DNA of 12,045 nt from an uncultured Acidobacteriota bacterium (GTDB taxonomy: Bacteria; Acidobacteriota; Vicinamibacteria; Vicinamibacterales; UBA8438): positions 1-12,045 of the forward strand of contig CAJWMX010000038.1 in assembly GCA_913043805.1 (NCBI GenBank). The letters run 5' to 3'. Position numbers and translations under genes: made by a program. The notes beneath the pieces were generated by a model. The model was not told where the DNA came from. It saw only the letters and a program-made list of their open reading frames with translations, and made no database searches. This document shows, piece after piece, positions 1-6,620 of the stretch (position 1 is the first letter of the stretch; each line of letters starts with the position of its first letter).

Positions 1-1
1 G

Positions 2-1672
2 TACACGCGCGTGGTTGCCCTGGATGCGGCCACCGGCGAACAGCTGTGGGCGTTCGACCCGGAGGCGTATCGGACCGGACCACGCGGCGCCGGGCCTGGC
101 GGCTACAAGCACCGTGGCGTCGCGGTCTGGGGCGAGGGCGACGACATGCGGGTGTTCATCAACAGCCGCGACAAGCTGTTCTCCCTTCGTGCCAGCGATG
201 GCAGCCAGATCCGGTCGTTTGGTGACGACGGGGCAGCGCTGCTGACCGAGAACTTCCCCAATCCGGTCACCAACGACGAATTCGACCAGACCTCGCCGCC
301 GGTGGTCTTCGACGACCTGGTGATCGTGGGCAGCCGGGTGCCCGACCGGGTGCAGCGACGATTCGACACGCCTGGCTCGGTCCAAGCGTTCGATGTCCAC
401 ACAGGTGAGCGGCGGTGGGTGTTCTACACCGTCCCCCAATCGAACGACGCGTTCGGCGTCGACACCTGGGAGGACGGGTCGTGGCGCTTCACCGGTCACG
501 CCAATGTGTGGGGGCTGATGTCGCTCGACGAAGAGCGCGGCCTCCTGTATGTACCGACGAGCACCCCGAGCAGCGACTTCTGGGGTGGCCGTCGCCTGGG
601 CGCCAATCTGTTCGCCGAGTCGCTGGTGGTGCTCGACGCACGCACCGGCGAGCGAGAGTGGCACTTCCAGACGGTGCATCACGGCCTCTGGGACTACGAC
701 CTGACCTCGGCCCCGAACCTGGTCACCCTCGACATCGACGGCAGAACCATCGCGGCGGTGGCCGAAGTCTCGAAACAGGGATTCACGTACGTCTTCGATC
801 GCGTGACCGGTGAACCTGTCTGGCCGATCGAAGAGCGACCCGTCGACGTCGAAACGGATGTGCCGGATGAAGTGCCCTATCCGACCCAGCCGTTCCCGAC
901 CAAGCCGCCGCCGTTCGCCGCCCAAGGGGTCACGCTCGACGACGCGAACGATCTGACCCCGGAGATTCACCAGATCGCGGTCGAGGAGATGCAGTCGTTC
1001 CGGCTTGGCCCGCTCTTCACCCCGCCCAGCCTGCGCGGCACGCTGCAGCGTCCTCGTGTTGACGGCGGGGCGAACTGGGGCGGCGCCGCGCTCGATCCGG
1101 ACACGAACTTCCTGTATGTCCGGACGTCCGAAGGCGTCTCGCCGAACCAGGTGTGCGCCATCGACCCGGACGTGCCGGATGTCGACGTGCCCTACACCAA
1201 CAACTGTCCGCGTGGCGGATCGGCCGGCATCTTCCAGTACGTGGATGGCTATGTGCCGACCGAGCGGAGCCGACTGGGACCGATTCCCCTGGTCAAGCCG
1301 CCCTATGCGAAGCTGGTGGCCATTGACCTGAACGCGGGCGAGATCGCCTGGAGTGTCCCGTTCGGCGAGGGCAGCCAGATCCTGCGCAGCCATCCGCTGC
1401 TGCGTGGCGTCGATCTGCCGGAGCGACTCGGCACCCCGGGCGCGAACGGCCCGATGGTGACCGCCGGGGGCCTGGTCTTCCTCGGAGGCGGCGACCCGTA
1501 TCTCTATGCGTTCGACGCGGCCACCGGAGACGAGGTGCACCGCGTGCCGACCGAGTTCCGCACCAGCGGCAACCCGATGAGCTATCGCACGGCCGACGGC
1601 CGACAGCTGATCGTCATCGCCACCGGCGCCGGGCCCGATGCCAGGTTGGTCGCGTTCGGACTTCCGGAGTGA
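2..1672 (+). CDS. PQQ-dependent dehydrogenase, glucose/quinate dehydrogenase-like (5' end outside window)
   Basis: Quinoprotein dehydrogenase that would oxidise a sugar or alcohol in the periplasm using pyrroloquinoline quinone. The reading frame is open from the first bases, so the N-terminus, including any signal peptide or membrane anchor, is missing. About 557 residues are visible. The beta-propeller character is clear: blade-end repeats of the form xDxxTGExxW recur as LDAATGEQLW, FDVHTGERRW, LDARTGEREW, FDRVTGEPVW, IDLNAGEIAW and a decayed FDAATGDEVH. The segment HHGLWDYD (about 679-702) corresponds to the active-site LWDxD region of membrane glucose dehydrogenases, and SKQGF just before FDRVTGE lies where that family places its PQQ-contacting lysine. 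No haem motif is present, so it is not a quinohaemoprotein; the small cytochrome c downstream may take its electrons. The substrate cannot be told from the sequence. Family sure, substrate unknown. Confidence 0.9.
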   Translation, partial: YTRVVALDAATGEQLWAFDPEAYRTGPRGAGPGGYKHRGVAVWGEGDDMRVFINSRDKLFSLRASDGSQIRSFGDDGAALLTENFPNPVTNDEFDQTSPPVVFDDLVIVGSRVPDRVQRRFDTPGSVQAFDVHTGERRWVFYTVPQSNDAFGVDTWEDGSWRFTGHANVWGLMSLDEERGLLYVPTSTPSSDFWGGRRLGANLFAESLVVLDARTGEREWHFQTVHHGLWDYDLTSAPNLVTLDIDGRTIAAVAEVSKQGFTYVFDRVTGEPVWPIEERPVDVETDVPDEVPYPTQPFPTKPPPFAAQGVTLDDANDLTPEIHQIAVEEMQSFRLGPLFTPPSLRGTLQRPRVDGGANWGGAALDPDTNFLYVRTSEGVSPNQVCAIDPDVPDVDVPYTNNCPRGGSAGIFQYVDGYVPTERSRLGPIPLVKPPYAKLVAIDLNAGEIAWSVPFGEGSQILRSHPLLRGVDLPERLGTPGANGPMVTAGGLVFLGGGDPYLYAFDAATGDEVHRVPTEFRTSGNPMSYRTADGRQLIVIATGAGPDARLVAFGLPE

Positions 1673-1679
1673 ACGCTCC

Positions 1680-1707
1680 GGCTTTGGGCTTTTGGCTTCG
1701 GGCTTTG
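1680..1707. repeat. Four-unit heptanucleotide tandem repeat GGCTTTG
   Basis: Four consecutive 7-bp units start at 1680, 1687, 1694 and 1701: GGCTTTG, GGCTTTT, GGCTTCG, GGCTTTG. The array lies 8 nt after the stop of the PQQ dehydrogenase. Because 7 is not a multiple of 3, the periodicity is not a coding effect. The units differ at only one base each from the consensus. Confidence 0.75.
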
Positions 1708-1741
1708 GCAAGGCATTGCGACCCCCCAGACAAGGAGAGCA

Positions 1742-1789
1742 ATGCCCGTAAGGTCGTCGGCGGTATCAGCCGACGACCGGCGGCTTTAG
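1742..1789 (+). CDS. Possible 15-codon leader ORF with strong Shine-Dalgarno
   Basis: A very good ribosome-binding sequence, AAGGAG at 1732-1737, sits 4 nt before ATG 1742. The ORF reads MPVRSSAVSADDRRL and stops at TAG 1787-1789, 25 nt before the cytochrome c start. The cytochrome c itself has no recognisable Shine-Dalgarno, so the small ORF could act as a leader peptide or couple translation. The perfect hairpin at 1752-1778 lies wholly inside it, so base composition may be set by RNA structure rather than by protein. It could equally be part of a dispersed intergenic repeat. I do not recognise the peptide. Confidence 0.3.
   Translation: MPVRSSAVSADDRRL
1752..1778 (+). other. Perfect 10-bp stem, 7-nt loop hairpin
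   Basis: GGTCGTCGGC (1752-1761) pairs exactly with GCCGACGACC (1769-1778) around the loop GGTATCA. No T-run follows (the next bases are GGCGGCTTTAG), so it is not a canonical intrinsic terminator. A smaller inverted repeat, GTCTT/AAGAC with a 4-nt loop, follows at 1789-1802. Possible roles are 3'-end protection of the dehydrogenase mRNA, attenuation ahead of the cytochrome gene, or a REP-like repeat. The structure is plainly there; the function is not known. Confidence 0.6.
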
Positions 1790-1814
1790 TCTTTGGTAAG
1801 ACCCGGACAAAACG

Positions 1815-2144
1815 ATGATCCGCATCCTCGTCGCAACCGTCGCTACCCTGGTCGCTAGCCCGGTATTTGCTCAGGAAGAACATGTGGGCGCGGAACCGTA
1901 TCGGTTGGTGTGCCAGTCCTGTCACGGAGAAGAAGCCAATGGTGACGTCGCCCCGCCGCTGACAGGCGGACAGCTCGACGCCGAATACGTACTAGCCATC
2001 GTCCGGGAGGGCTTCGGACAGATGCCCCCTATCTCGACGCGCGAGCTGACCGACGATCAGGTCCGCGACATCGTCGGCTACATCACATGGCTGAACGAAC
2101 GCGAGTCATCTCCCGCGTCGGTCGCCGTCGAACCGTCCCGCTAG
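1815..2144 (+). CDS. Small periplasmic monohaem cytochrome c
   Basis: A 109-residue exported electron carrier. Residues 1-19 form a signal peptide with a hydrophobic core ending in PVFA, with probable cleavage before QEE. Haem is attached at CQSCH (Cys33, Cys36, axial His37), and Met70 in the GQMPP segment is the likely sixth ligand. The closing helix TDDQVRDIVGYITWL is typical of class I cytochromes c (cytochrome_CBB3/c-like). It is on the same strand as, and 142 nt downstream of, the PQQ dehydrogenase, which fits a role in passing electrons from that enzyme to the respiratory chain; the pairing is inferred. No clear Shine-Dalgarno precedes ATG 1815, but the signal peptide begins right there, which supports the start. 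A low-complexity Ser/Ala/Val tail follows the domain. Confidence 0.93.
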   Translation: MIRILVATVATLVASPVFAQEEHVGAEPYRLVCQSCHGEEANGDVAPPLTGGQLDAEYVLAIVREGFGQMPPISTRELTDDQVRDIVGYITWLNERESSPASVAVEPSR

Positions 2145-2157
2145 CGGCTGGTCGCTA
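2142..2157. terminator. Weak dyad spanning both convergent stop codons
   Basis: TAGCG (2142-2146) and CGCTA (2153-2157) form a 5-bp inverted repeat with a 6-nt loop. The left arm begins with the cytochrome c stop codon and the right arm ends with the stop codon of the opposite gene. The convergent genes leave only 10 nt between them, so a bidirectional termination signal would have to be here. The stem is short and lacks T-runs, so this is a weak call. Confidence 0.2.
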
Positions 2158-3168
2158 CTGCCCGCCCTCGGCCTCGCGCAGTTCCTCGTGGCGGGCGCCA
2201 CCCAGGATCCCGGTCACGGCCCGATTCCCCTCGTGGCAGGCGTACTCATAGATGGTGTAGTCGTTGTCGAGCCGGAGCGGCAGCTCCAGGGTCCAGGGCT
2301 GGGTGTAGACGTTGGGGTCTTCGACCCGCACCTGCCAGTCGAGCACGCCAGGCGCCACCCGGGTGAACCGCTCCACCAGGCGTAGCTCGGGGCTGACCGG
2401 GATGCCATGCATCCGGCCGGCATTCTGGTTCGGCGTGATCCAGCCCTTCTCGGTGAAGTTGGTGGTCTCGACGACCAGCGTCTCGCCGTCCCACCACCCG
2501 CGCGTGTCCCCCATCCACTGCCGGATCTTGGGGTCGATGTGCGGACGCTCGTCGAGCGGGATGATACGCGGCTCGCGCACCATCTCGTAGAGAATCACCA
2601 CATAACCCGGAATCTGCAGGATCTGATTACCGGTGTTGTAGGCATTGGGCACCATCGAGCCCGGCATGCCGCGGGTGATGCACCGGCTGTAGGGACTCAT
2701 GTTCAGGTGGTCGTCAGAGCGATGCTCGACCAGCCAGCGGGCGCGCTCCTCGGCTTCGGGCGTGGTCGGCACGCGGCCCGAGGGGGGGTCGGCAATCATC
2801 GAGGTCCGGCCGGTGTGCACCACCGAGTCACGCACATCGCTCCAGAATCGGTTGTAGCCACCGGTGAACTGACCGGCGACCGAACGGCGTCCTCCAGGAG
2901 CGCCGTCGCGGGCGAACGACTCCTGGTTGTTGCGCCGGACTTCAGCGATCTCTTCGGCCGTATAGAACTCCTTGTCGCCCAGGCGACCGGGACGTTCGAG
3001 CGGCGTCAGCGTGTCATTGCGCCAGATACCGGTAATGTCCGGCTGACCATCGGACGTTCGTGATGTCCGGTAGCCATCGACTGGCCCCGGCCCCTGGCCG
3101 GCCCACGCCGGGGCGGCCACCGCGAACGTCACTCCCACCACTGCGACCCATCGTCGAGCACTTTGCAT
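2155..3168 (-). CDS. Secreted protein of the acidobacterial 'DGxPDxxGIW' family, function unknown
   Basis: A 337-residue exported protein. The N-terminus (MQSARRWVAVVGVTFAVAAP) has a two-arginine n-region, a hydrophobic core and a cleavage site after AWA (residues 21-23). The mature part opens with DGQPDITGIW (residues 40-49) and NDTLTPLERP. It has GWWDGETLVVETTNF in the middle and ends with YEYACHEGN (residues 307-315), followed by a charged tail. I recognise these as hallmarks of a large paralogous family of secreted proteins in Acidobacteriota and relatives that has no assigned biochemical role. The alternating hydrophobic/aromatic pattern suggests a beta-rich fold (inference). GGAGGG abuts ATG 3168 directly, an unusually short spacing, but no other in-frame start keeps the signal peptide. 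It is divergent from the CapA-like pseudogene and convergent with cytochrome c. Confidence 0.85.
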   Translation of the reverse strand: MQSARRWVAVVGVTFAVAAPAWAGQGPGPVDGYRTSRTSDGQPDITGIWRNDTLTPLERPGRLGDKEFYTAEEIAEVRRNNQESFARDGAPGGRRSVAGQFTGGYNRFWSDVRDSVVHTGRTSMIADPPSGRVPTTPEAEERARWLVEHRSDDHLNMSPYSRCITRGMPGSMVPNAYNTGNQILQIPGYVVILYEMVREPRIIPLDERPHIDPKIRQWMGDTRGWWDGETLVVETTNFTEKGWITPNQNAGRMHGIPVSPELRLVERFTRVAPGVLDWQVRVEDPNVYTQPWTLELPLRLDNDYTIYEYACHEGNRAVTGILGGARHEELREAEGGQ

Positions 3169-3222
3169 CCCTCCATTGTAACGGTCGCGAGCGACGGGGC
3201 ACAGCCGACTCGGCGACCGAGC

Positions 3223-3228
3223 TATGAT
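3223..3228 (+). promoter_or_regulatory. Possible -10 element of the CapA-like gene
   Basis: TATGAT lies 27 nt ahead of ATG 3256 in the 87-nt divergent spacer. No convincing -35 hexamer is visible at the right distance, so this is only a candidate. Confidence 0.25.
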
Positions 3229-3255
3229 GCCCAGGCCACGACAGAGAGGTCACCC

Positions 3256-3842
3256 ATGATGCTCCGCCCCACCGTGCTGTCGGCTGTAATGACCCTCGCC
3301 CTGGGCAGCTGGGCGACGGCCACCGCATTCCTTCAACAAGACGTGGAGATCGTCACCACGGTCGGTGATGGCTTCACCATCGCGACCGTCGGCGACCTCA
3401 TCTATGCCCACGACCTGGGCCACATGATGCGCGACCCCTCATTCGCTTCAGTGGTCGATCTGCTCCGAGAGGCCGATGTCGCCACCGGCAACCTGGAGGG
3501 CATCATCGTCGACGGCCGCACCTTCGCCGGTTCGCGCATGGGCGGCCACGGCGCCGAACCGGGCACCGCCGACAGCATCCGCGACATGGGATTCGATCTG
3601 GTCGCACGTCCGAACAACCACGGCAACGACTTCGGTCCCGAAAGGGTGGAGGAGACCAGCGCGCATCTGGAACGGGTGGGCATGGCGTACGCCGGGGTGG
3701 GCAACACCTATGCGGCGGCGCGCGCCGCCCGGTTCTACACGTCGCCACAGGGCCGGGTCGGCATGGTGGCGACCACAGCCACCGGGACGCTGCCGGCACG
3801 ACCATCGCCATCGAGGATGGCATCGGGGTGATCCGCCCATGA
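3256..3842 (+). pseudogene. CapA-like (PGA_cap, metallophosphatase-fold) gene with an internal deletion
   Basis: The open frame gives 191 residues (stop TGA 3829-3831), whereas CapA/PgsA-type proteins are usually near 400. The preserved N-terminal half is clear: a signal-like start (MMLRPTVLSAVMTLALGSW), TVGDLIYAHD, ATGNLEG, then RPNNHGNDFG and HLERVGMAYAGVG, the early motifs of the PGA_cap domain. Similarity ends at about VGMVATTAT (near 3780). The later half of the domain, including the GHxPH-type motif, is absent. In another frame, from 3786 to TGA 3840-3842, the sequence reads DAAGTTIAIEDGIGVIRP, which looks like the C-terminal tail of the same family. Its stop overlaps the next gene's ATG as ATGA. 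The simplest reading is a frame-changing internal deletion. A start at 3163 is possible but would precede the signal peptide; GAGAGG upstream favours 3256. An assembly error is the main alternative. Confidence 0.75.
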
Positions 3843-5647
3843 GCCGACGTGCGAGAGTTGGCGGAGACTACCTGGTCAGCCGGACGGCGCCCGACGAGGT
3901 GGTCTGCCCCGAAGACATGGGCGAGGCCGAACGTCTCCTCATGCGCACCATCCAGGAGTTCGCCGACCGGGAGGTCACGCCGGCCGCCGACGAGATCGAC
4001 CGCCGCAACATCGACGTGGTCCGGCCCCTGTTCGAGAAGGCGGCCGAGCTCGGACTGTTCATGGCCGAGGTGCCAGACACGCACGGCGGGCTCGGGCTCA
4101 GCCTGCTGGCCGTCGCCGGCATGGCCGAGGCCCGCTCCTATCTGGGCGGCCTGGCCTCGACCGTCTTTGCCCATCAGGGCGTCGGCACGCTTCCGCTAGT
4201 CCACTTCGGCACCCCGGAGCAAATCGACCGCTACCTGCCCTCGCTGATGGCCGGTGAGCGGATGGCGGCGTTCGCGCTGACCGAACCCGGCTCGGGGTCG
4301 GATGCGATCAACATCCGTACGTCGGCCGTGCTCAACGAGACGGGCACCCACTATGTGGTCAACGGCGCCAAGCAGTGGATCACCAACGCCGGATGGGCGG
4401 ATCTGTTCGTGCTGTTCGCCAAGGTAGACGGCGTCGCCTTCTCCGCGTTCCTGCTCGAACGAGACACGCCGGGGCTGGTCGTGGGAGAAGCGGAGCGGCT
4501 GATGGGCCAACCCGGCTCCTGTGTCTGTCCGCTCCAGCTCAGCGATGTCGAGATACCGGTCGACCGTCTGCTGGGCGAGGTCGGCAAGGGACATCGCGTC
4601 GCGCTCTGCACGCTGAACCTCGGTCGGATGAAGATGGCGGCCAACTGCGCCGGCCTGACCAAGAAGATCCTGGCCACCACCACCGCGTATGCCGTGGAAC
4701 GCCGGCAGTTCGGACGGCCCATCGCCGAGTTCGGGCTGATCGAGCGCAAGCTGGCCCAGATGGCGGCTGCCTCGTGGGCCGCCGAAGCGGTCGCCTACCG
4801 GACGGCAGGGCTGGTCTACGACGCGACTGAAGGACAGCGTGCGGGCGGCGACCTGTCGCTCGACGAGACCCTCCGGGTGCAGGCGGAGTTCGCCATGGAG
4901 TGCGCCCTGGCCAAGGTGATCGGCACCGAGACCTACCACGGCATGGCGGACGAGGCGCTGCAGGTCTATGGCGGCAACGGCTACAGCGAGGACTACCCGG
5001 CCGCGCGTTGGTATCGCGACTCCCGCATCACCCGCATCTACGAGGGAACGAGCGAGATCTGCCGGCTGAGCATGGCCAAGACCCTGTTCCGGCGCATCGC
5101 CGAGGGTCGACTGCCGCTCCTGGCCGCCGCGACGGGAGCCACTTCAGGGCCGCCGCCGCGGGGCGACCATCTCGACGCACTCGTCCAGCAGGCCCACGGG
5201 CTCAAACAGGTGTTCCTCGACGTCTTTCGCGAGACGTGGTCGGCCCTCGACGAGTCGGCCCGTCTGGCCCCGGAAGGACAGCAGTATCTGGGTGGACTGG
5301 CGGACATCGCGCTGGAGATCTTCCGCGCCGAGAGCACGACCTTGCGGGCCGCCAAGCTCGCTCCCACGACACGGGAGGCGGACCGGGTGTTGCACGAAGC
5401 GCTGTCGCGCCTGACCCTGCACCAGGCGACCGCCCGTATTCGACGAGCGGCAAACGAGGTCCTGGGCGCGCTTCTGACGGGTGACCGGCTGCGGGACGCG
5501 GCGGCCGGCGTAACGGCCGCGCTCCCGGCTCCGGTCGGCCTGGTCGAGACGCGGCACCTGGTGGTGCGGGAACTGGTGGCGCGACGCGGCATCCTTTCCA
5601 CCCCTCCATCTCATGCGTCGGCGACCGCCGACGCCACTCCGGGGTAA
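3839..5647 (+). CDS. Acyl-CoA dehydrogenase, long form with C-terminal extension
   Basis: FAD enzyme that introduces the trans-2 double bond into acyl-CoA, the first step of beta-oxidation. It has 602 residues: a helical N-terminal domain (about 30-140), a middle beta domain with AFALTEPGSGSDA (about 144-156) and VNGAKQWITNAG, and a C-terminal helical domain with QVYGGNGYSEDYPAARWYRD and IYEGTSEI. Glu402 of IYEGT is in the place of the catalytic base of this family. About 170 further residues after 430 make it resemble the VLCAD/ACAD9/bacterial FadE-type long proteins rather than the 380-residue short-chain enzymes. The frame is open upstream to 3476, but that stretch codes for the CapA-like protein in another frame. 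ATG 3839 overlaps its ancestral stop as ATGA, so I start there. The MaoC hydratase follows 15 nt downstream, suggesting one operon. Chain-length specificity is unknown. Confidence 0.93.
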   Translation: MSRRARVGGDYLVSRTAPDEVVCPEDMGEAERLLMRTIQEFADREVTPAADEIDRRNIDVVRPLFEKAAELGLFMAEVPDTHGGLGLSLLAVAGMAEARSYLGGLASTVFAHQGVGTLPLVHFGTPEQIDRYLPSLMAGERMAAFALTEPGSGSDAINIRTSAVLNETGTHYVVNGAKQWITNAGWADLFVLFAKVDGVAFSAFLLERDTPGLVVGEAERLMGQPGSCVCPLQLSDVEIPVDRLLGEVGKGHRVALCTLNLGRMKMAANCAGLTKKILATTTAYAVERRQFGRPIAEFGLIERKLAQMAAASWAAEAVAYRTAGLVYDATEGQRAGGDLSLDETLRVQAEFAMECALAKVIGTETYHGMADEALQVYGGNGYSEDYPAARWYRDSRITRIYEGTSEICRLSMAKTLFRRIAEGRLPLLAAATGATSGPPPRGDHLDALVQQAHGLKQVFLDVFRETWSALDESARLAPEGQQYLGGLADIALEIFRAESTTLRAAKLAPTTREADRVLHEALSRLTLHQATARIRRAANEVLGALLTGDRLRDAAAGVTAALPAPVGLVETRHLVVRELVARRGILSTPPSHASATADATPG

Positions 5648-5662
5648 GGACAGGCGATTCCG

Positions 5663-6526
5663 ATGCCCATCGACTACGACACCCTCAAGAACTGGCCTCT
5701 GGCCCCAATCGAACAGACCTACGACGAACGAGACACCATACTCTACGCGCTGGGTGTGGGTCTCGGGACCGATCCGGTCGACACCGACCAGTTGCCGTTC
5801 GTGTACGAACGGCCGTCGCTGCAAGCACTGCCGACGATGGCCGCGGTGCTGGGCGGGGCTGGCTCCTGGCTGGCAGAGCCGGGCACCGGGGTTGACTACA
5901 CGCACGTCCTGCACGGCGAACAGGGCATCGAATGGCATCAGCCGCTGCCAGCGGCCGCTGCCATCGTGGCCAAGACCCGGGTGACCGAGATCCTCGACAA
6001 GGGCCCCGGCAAGCCGGCGATGATCTACACGACGCGCGAGATCGCCGACCGCGACAGCGGCGCCGCGCTGGCCACGCTAACGTCGACCACGGTGGCTCGA
6101 GGCGCCGGTGGCTTCGGTGGTCCAACGACGGCTCAACCCGCGCCCCACGCCCTGCCGGAGCGGGCCCCCGACGTCGTCTGCGAGCTGCCGACCGCGCCAC
6201 AGGCCGCGCTGGTATACCGCCTGTCCGGAGACCGGAATCCGCTCCATGCCGATCCCGCGGTCGCACGCGCCGCCGGATTCGACGCGCCCATCCTCCACGG
6301 CCTCTGTACCCTGGGGGTGGCTGGGCACGCCGTCCTGCGCACCTGCTGCGACTACGACCCGGCCCGGCTGCGCTCGCTGGCGCTGCGGTTCTCGGCCCCG
6401 GTGTTCCCGGGCGAACGCATCCGTACCGAAATCTGGAGAGACGGCGAGGTGGTGTCGTTCAGGGCGCGGGTGGTGGCCCGCGACGTCACCGTGCTGGACA
6501 ACGGTCGAGCCGCGGTCACCGGCTGA
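5663..6526 (+). CDS. MaoC-family 2-enoyl-CoA hydratase (hydratase 2-like, double hot-dog)
   Basis: Adds water to trans-2-enoyl-CoA; the hydratase 2 family yields (3R)-hydroxyacyl-CoA. At 287 residues it has the size of the two-hot-dog hydratase 2 domain found in peroxisomal multifunctional enzyme 2. The N-terminal half (about 1-140) is a divergent hot-dog with the HGEQGIEWHQPLP segment. The C-terminal half carries the signature YRLSGDRNPLHADPAVARAA, with catalytic Asp190 and His195, followed by FDAPILHGLCTLG. The gene lies 15 nt after the acyl-CoA dehydrogenase stop, with an AAGGA that overlaps that stop codon (5646-5650) about 12 nt before ATG. The product of the first enzyme is the substrate of this one, so the pair makes sense as part of a beta-oxidation or related acyl-CoA pathway. 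The dehydrogenase and thiolase for the later steps are not in the window. Confidence 0.93.
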   Translation: MPIDYDTLKNWPLAPIEQTYDERDTILYALGVGLGTDPVDTDQLPFVYERPSLQALPTMAAVLGGAGSWLAEPGTGVDYTHVLHGEQGIEWHQPLPAAAAIVAKTRVTEILDKGPGKPAMIYTTREIADRDSGAALATLTSTTVARGAGGFGGPTTAQPAPHALPERAPDVVCELPTAPQAALVYRLSGDRNPLHADPAVARAAGFDAPILHGLCTLGVAGHAVLRTCCDYDPARLRSLALRFSAPVFPGERIRTEIWRDGEVVSFRARVVARDVTVLDNGRAAVTG

Positions 6527-6577
6527 GTCGGCGCCATGGACGGCCGGAATCCGGGCGAGCATCTACATTTTCAAAAC

Positions 6578-6598
6578 TGAGATTGCGTCTCATTCTCA
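6578..6598. promoter_or_regulatory. Fur-like operator over the bfd promoter
   Basis: TGAGATTGCGTCTCA (6578-6592) is a perfect TGAGA/TCTCA inverted repeat with a 5-nt centre, which fits a 7-1-7 Fur box spacing. A third, directly repeated half-site, TTCTCA, follows to 6598. Read on the minus strand it gives TGAGAA-TGAGAC-G-CAATCTCA, close to the hexamer layout of Fur sites. It covers the -35 region and part of the spacer of the promoter, so binding would repress. The downstream gene is an iron-release ferredoxin, which fits iron-dependent repression. The identity of the regulator is inferred. Confidence 0.6.
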
Positions 6599-6611
6599 AT
6601 AGATCTATAAT
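6583..6611 (+). promoter_or_regulatory. Sigma70-type promoter of bfd
   Basis: A perfect -10 hexamer, TATAAT (6606-6611), is preceded at exactly 17 bp by TTGCGT (6583-6588), a half-matched -35. This AT-rich island stands out from the GC-rich surroundings. Transcription would be expected to begin near 6617-6619, only 2-4 nt before GTG 6621. Confidence 0.65.
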
Positions 6612-6620
6612 CCGGACGAA

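Noticed and set aside
1752..1802. Hairpin read as a Rho-independent terminator or as an integron attC-like site.
   Set aside because: There is no T-run after the stem, no integrase or attC core sites are present, and the loop and flanks do not match.
2407..3063. Long plus-strand open frame opposite the secreted protein.
   Set aside because: It is a high-GC antisense shadow; the minus strand has a signal peptide, family motifs and proper ends.
3476..3838. Possible 121-residue N-terminal extension of the acyl-CoA dehydrogenase (open frame from 3476).
   Set aside because: The stretch encodes clear CapA-like motifs in a different frame, its translation is Arg/Ala/Pro/Thr-rich shadow sequence, and ATG 3839 overlaps the upstream stop as ATGA where the family's N-terminus begins.
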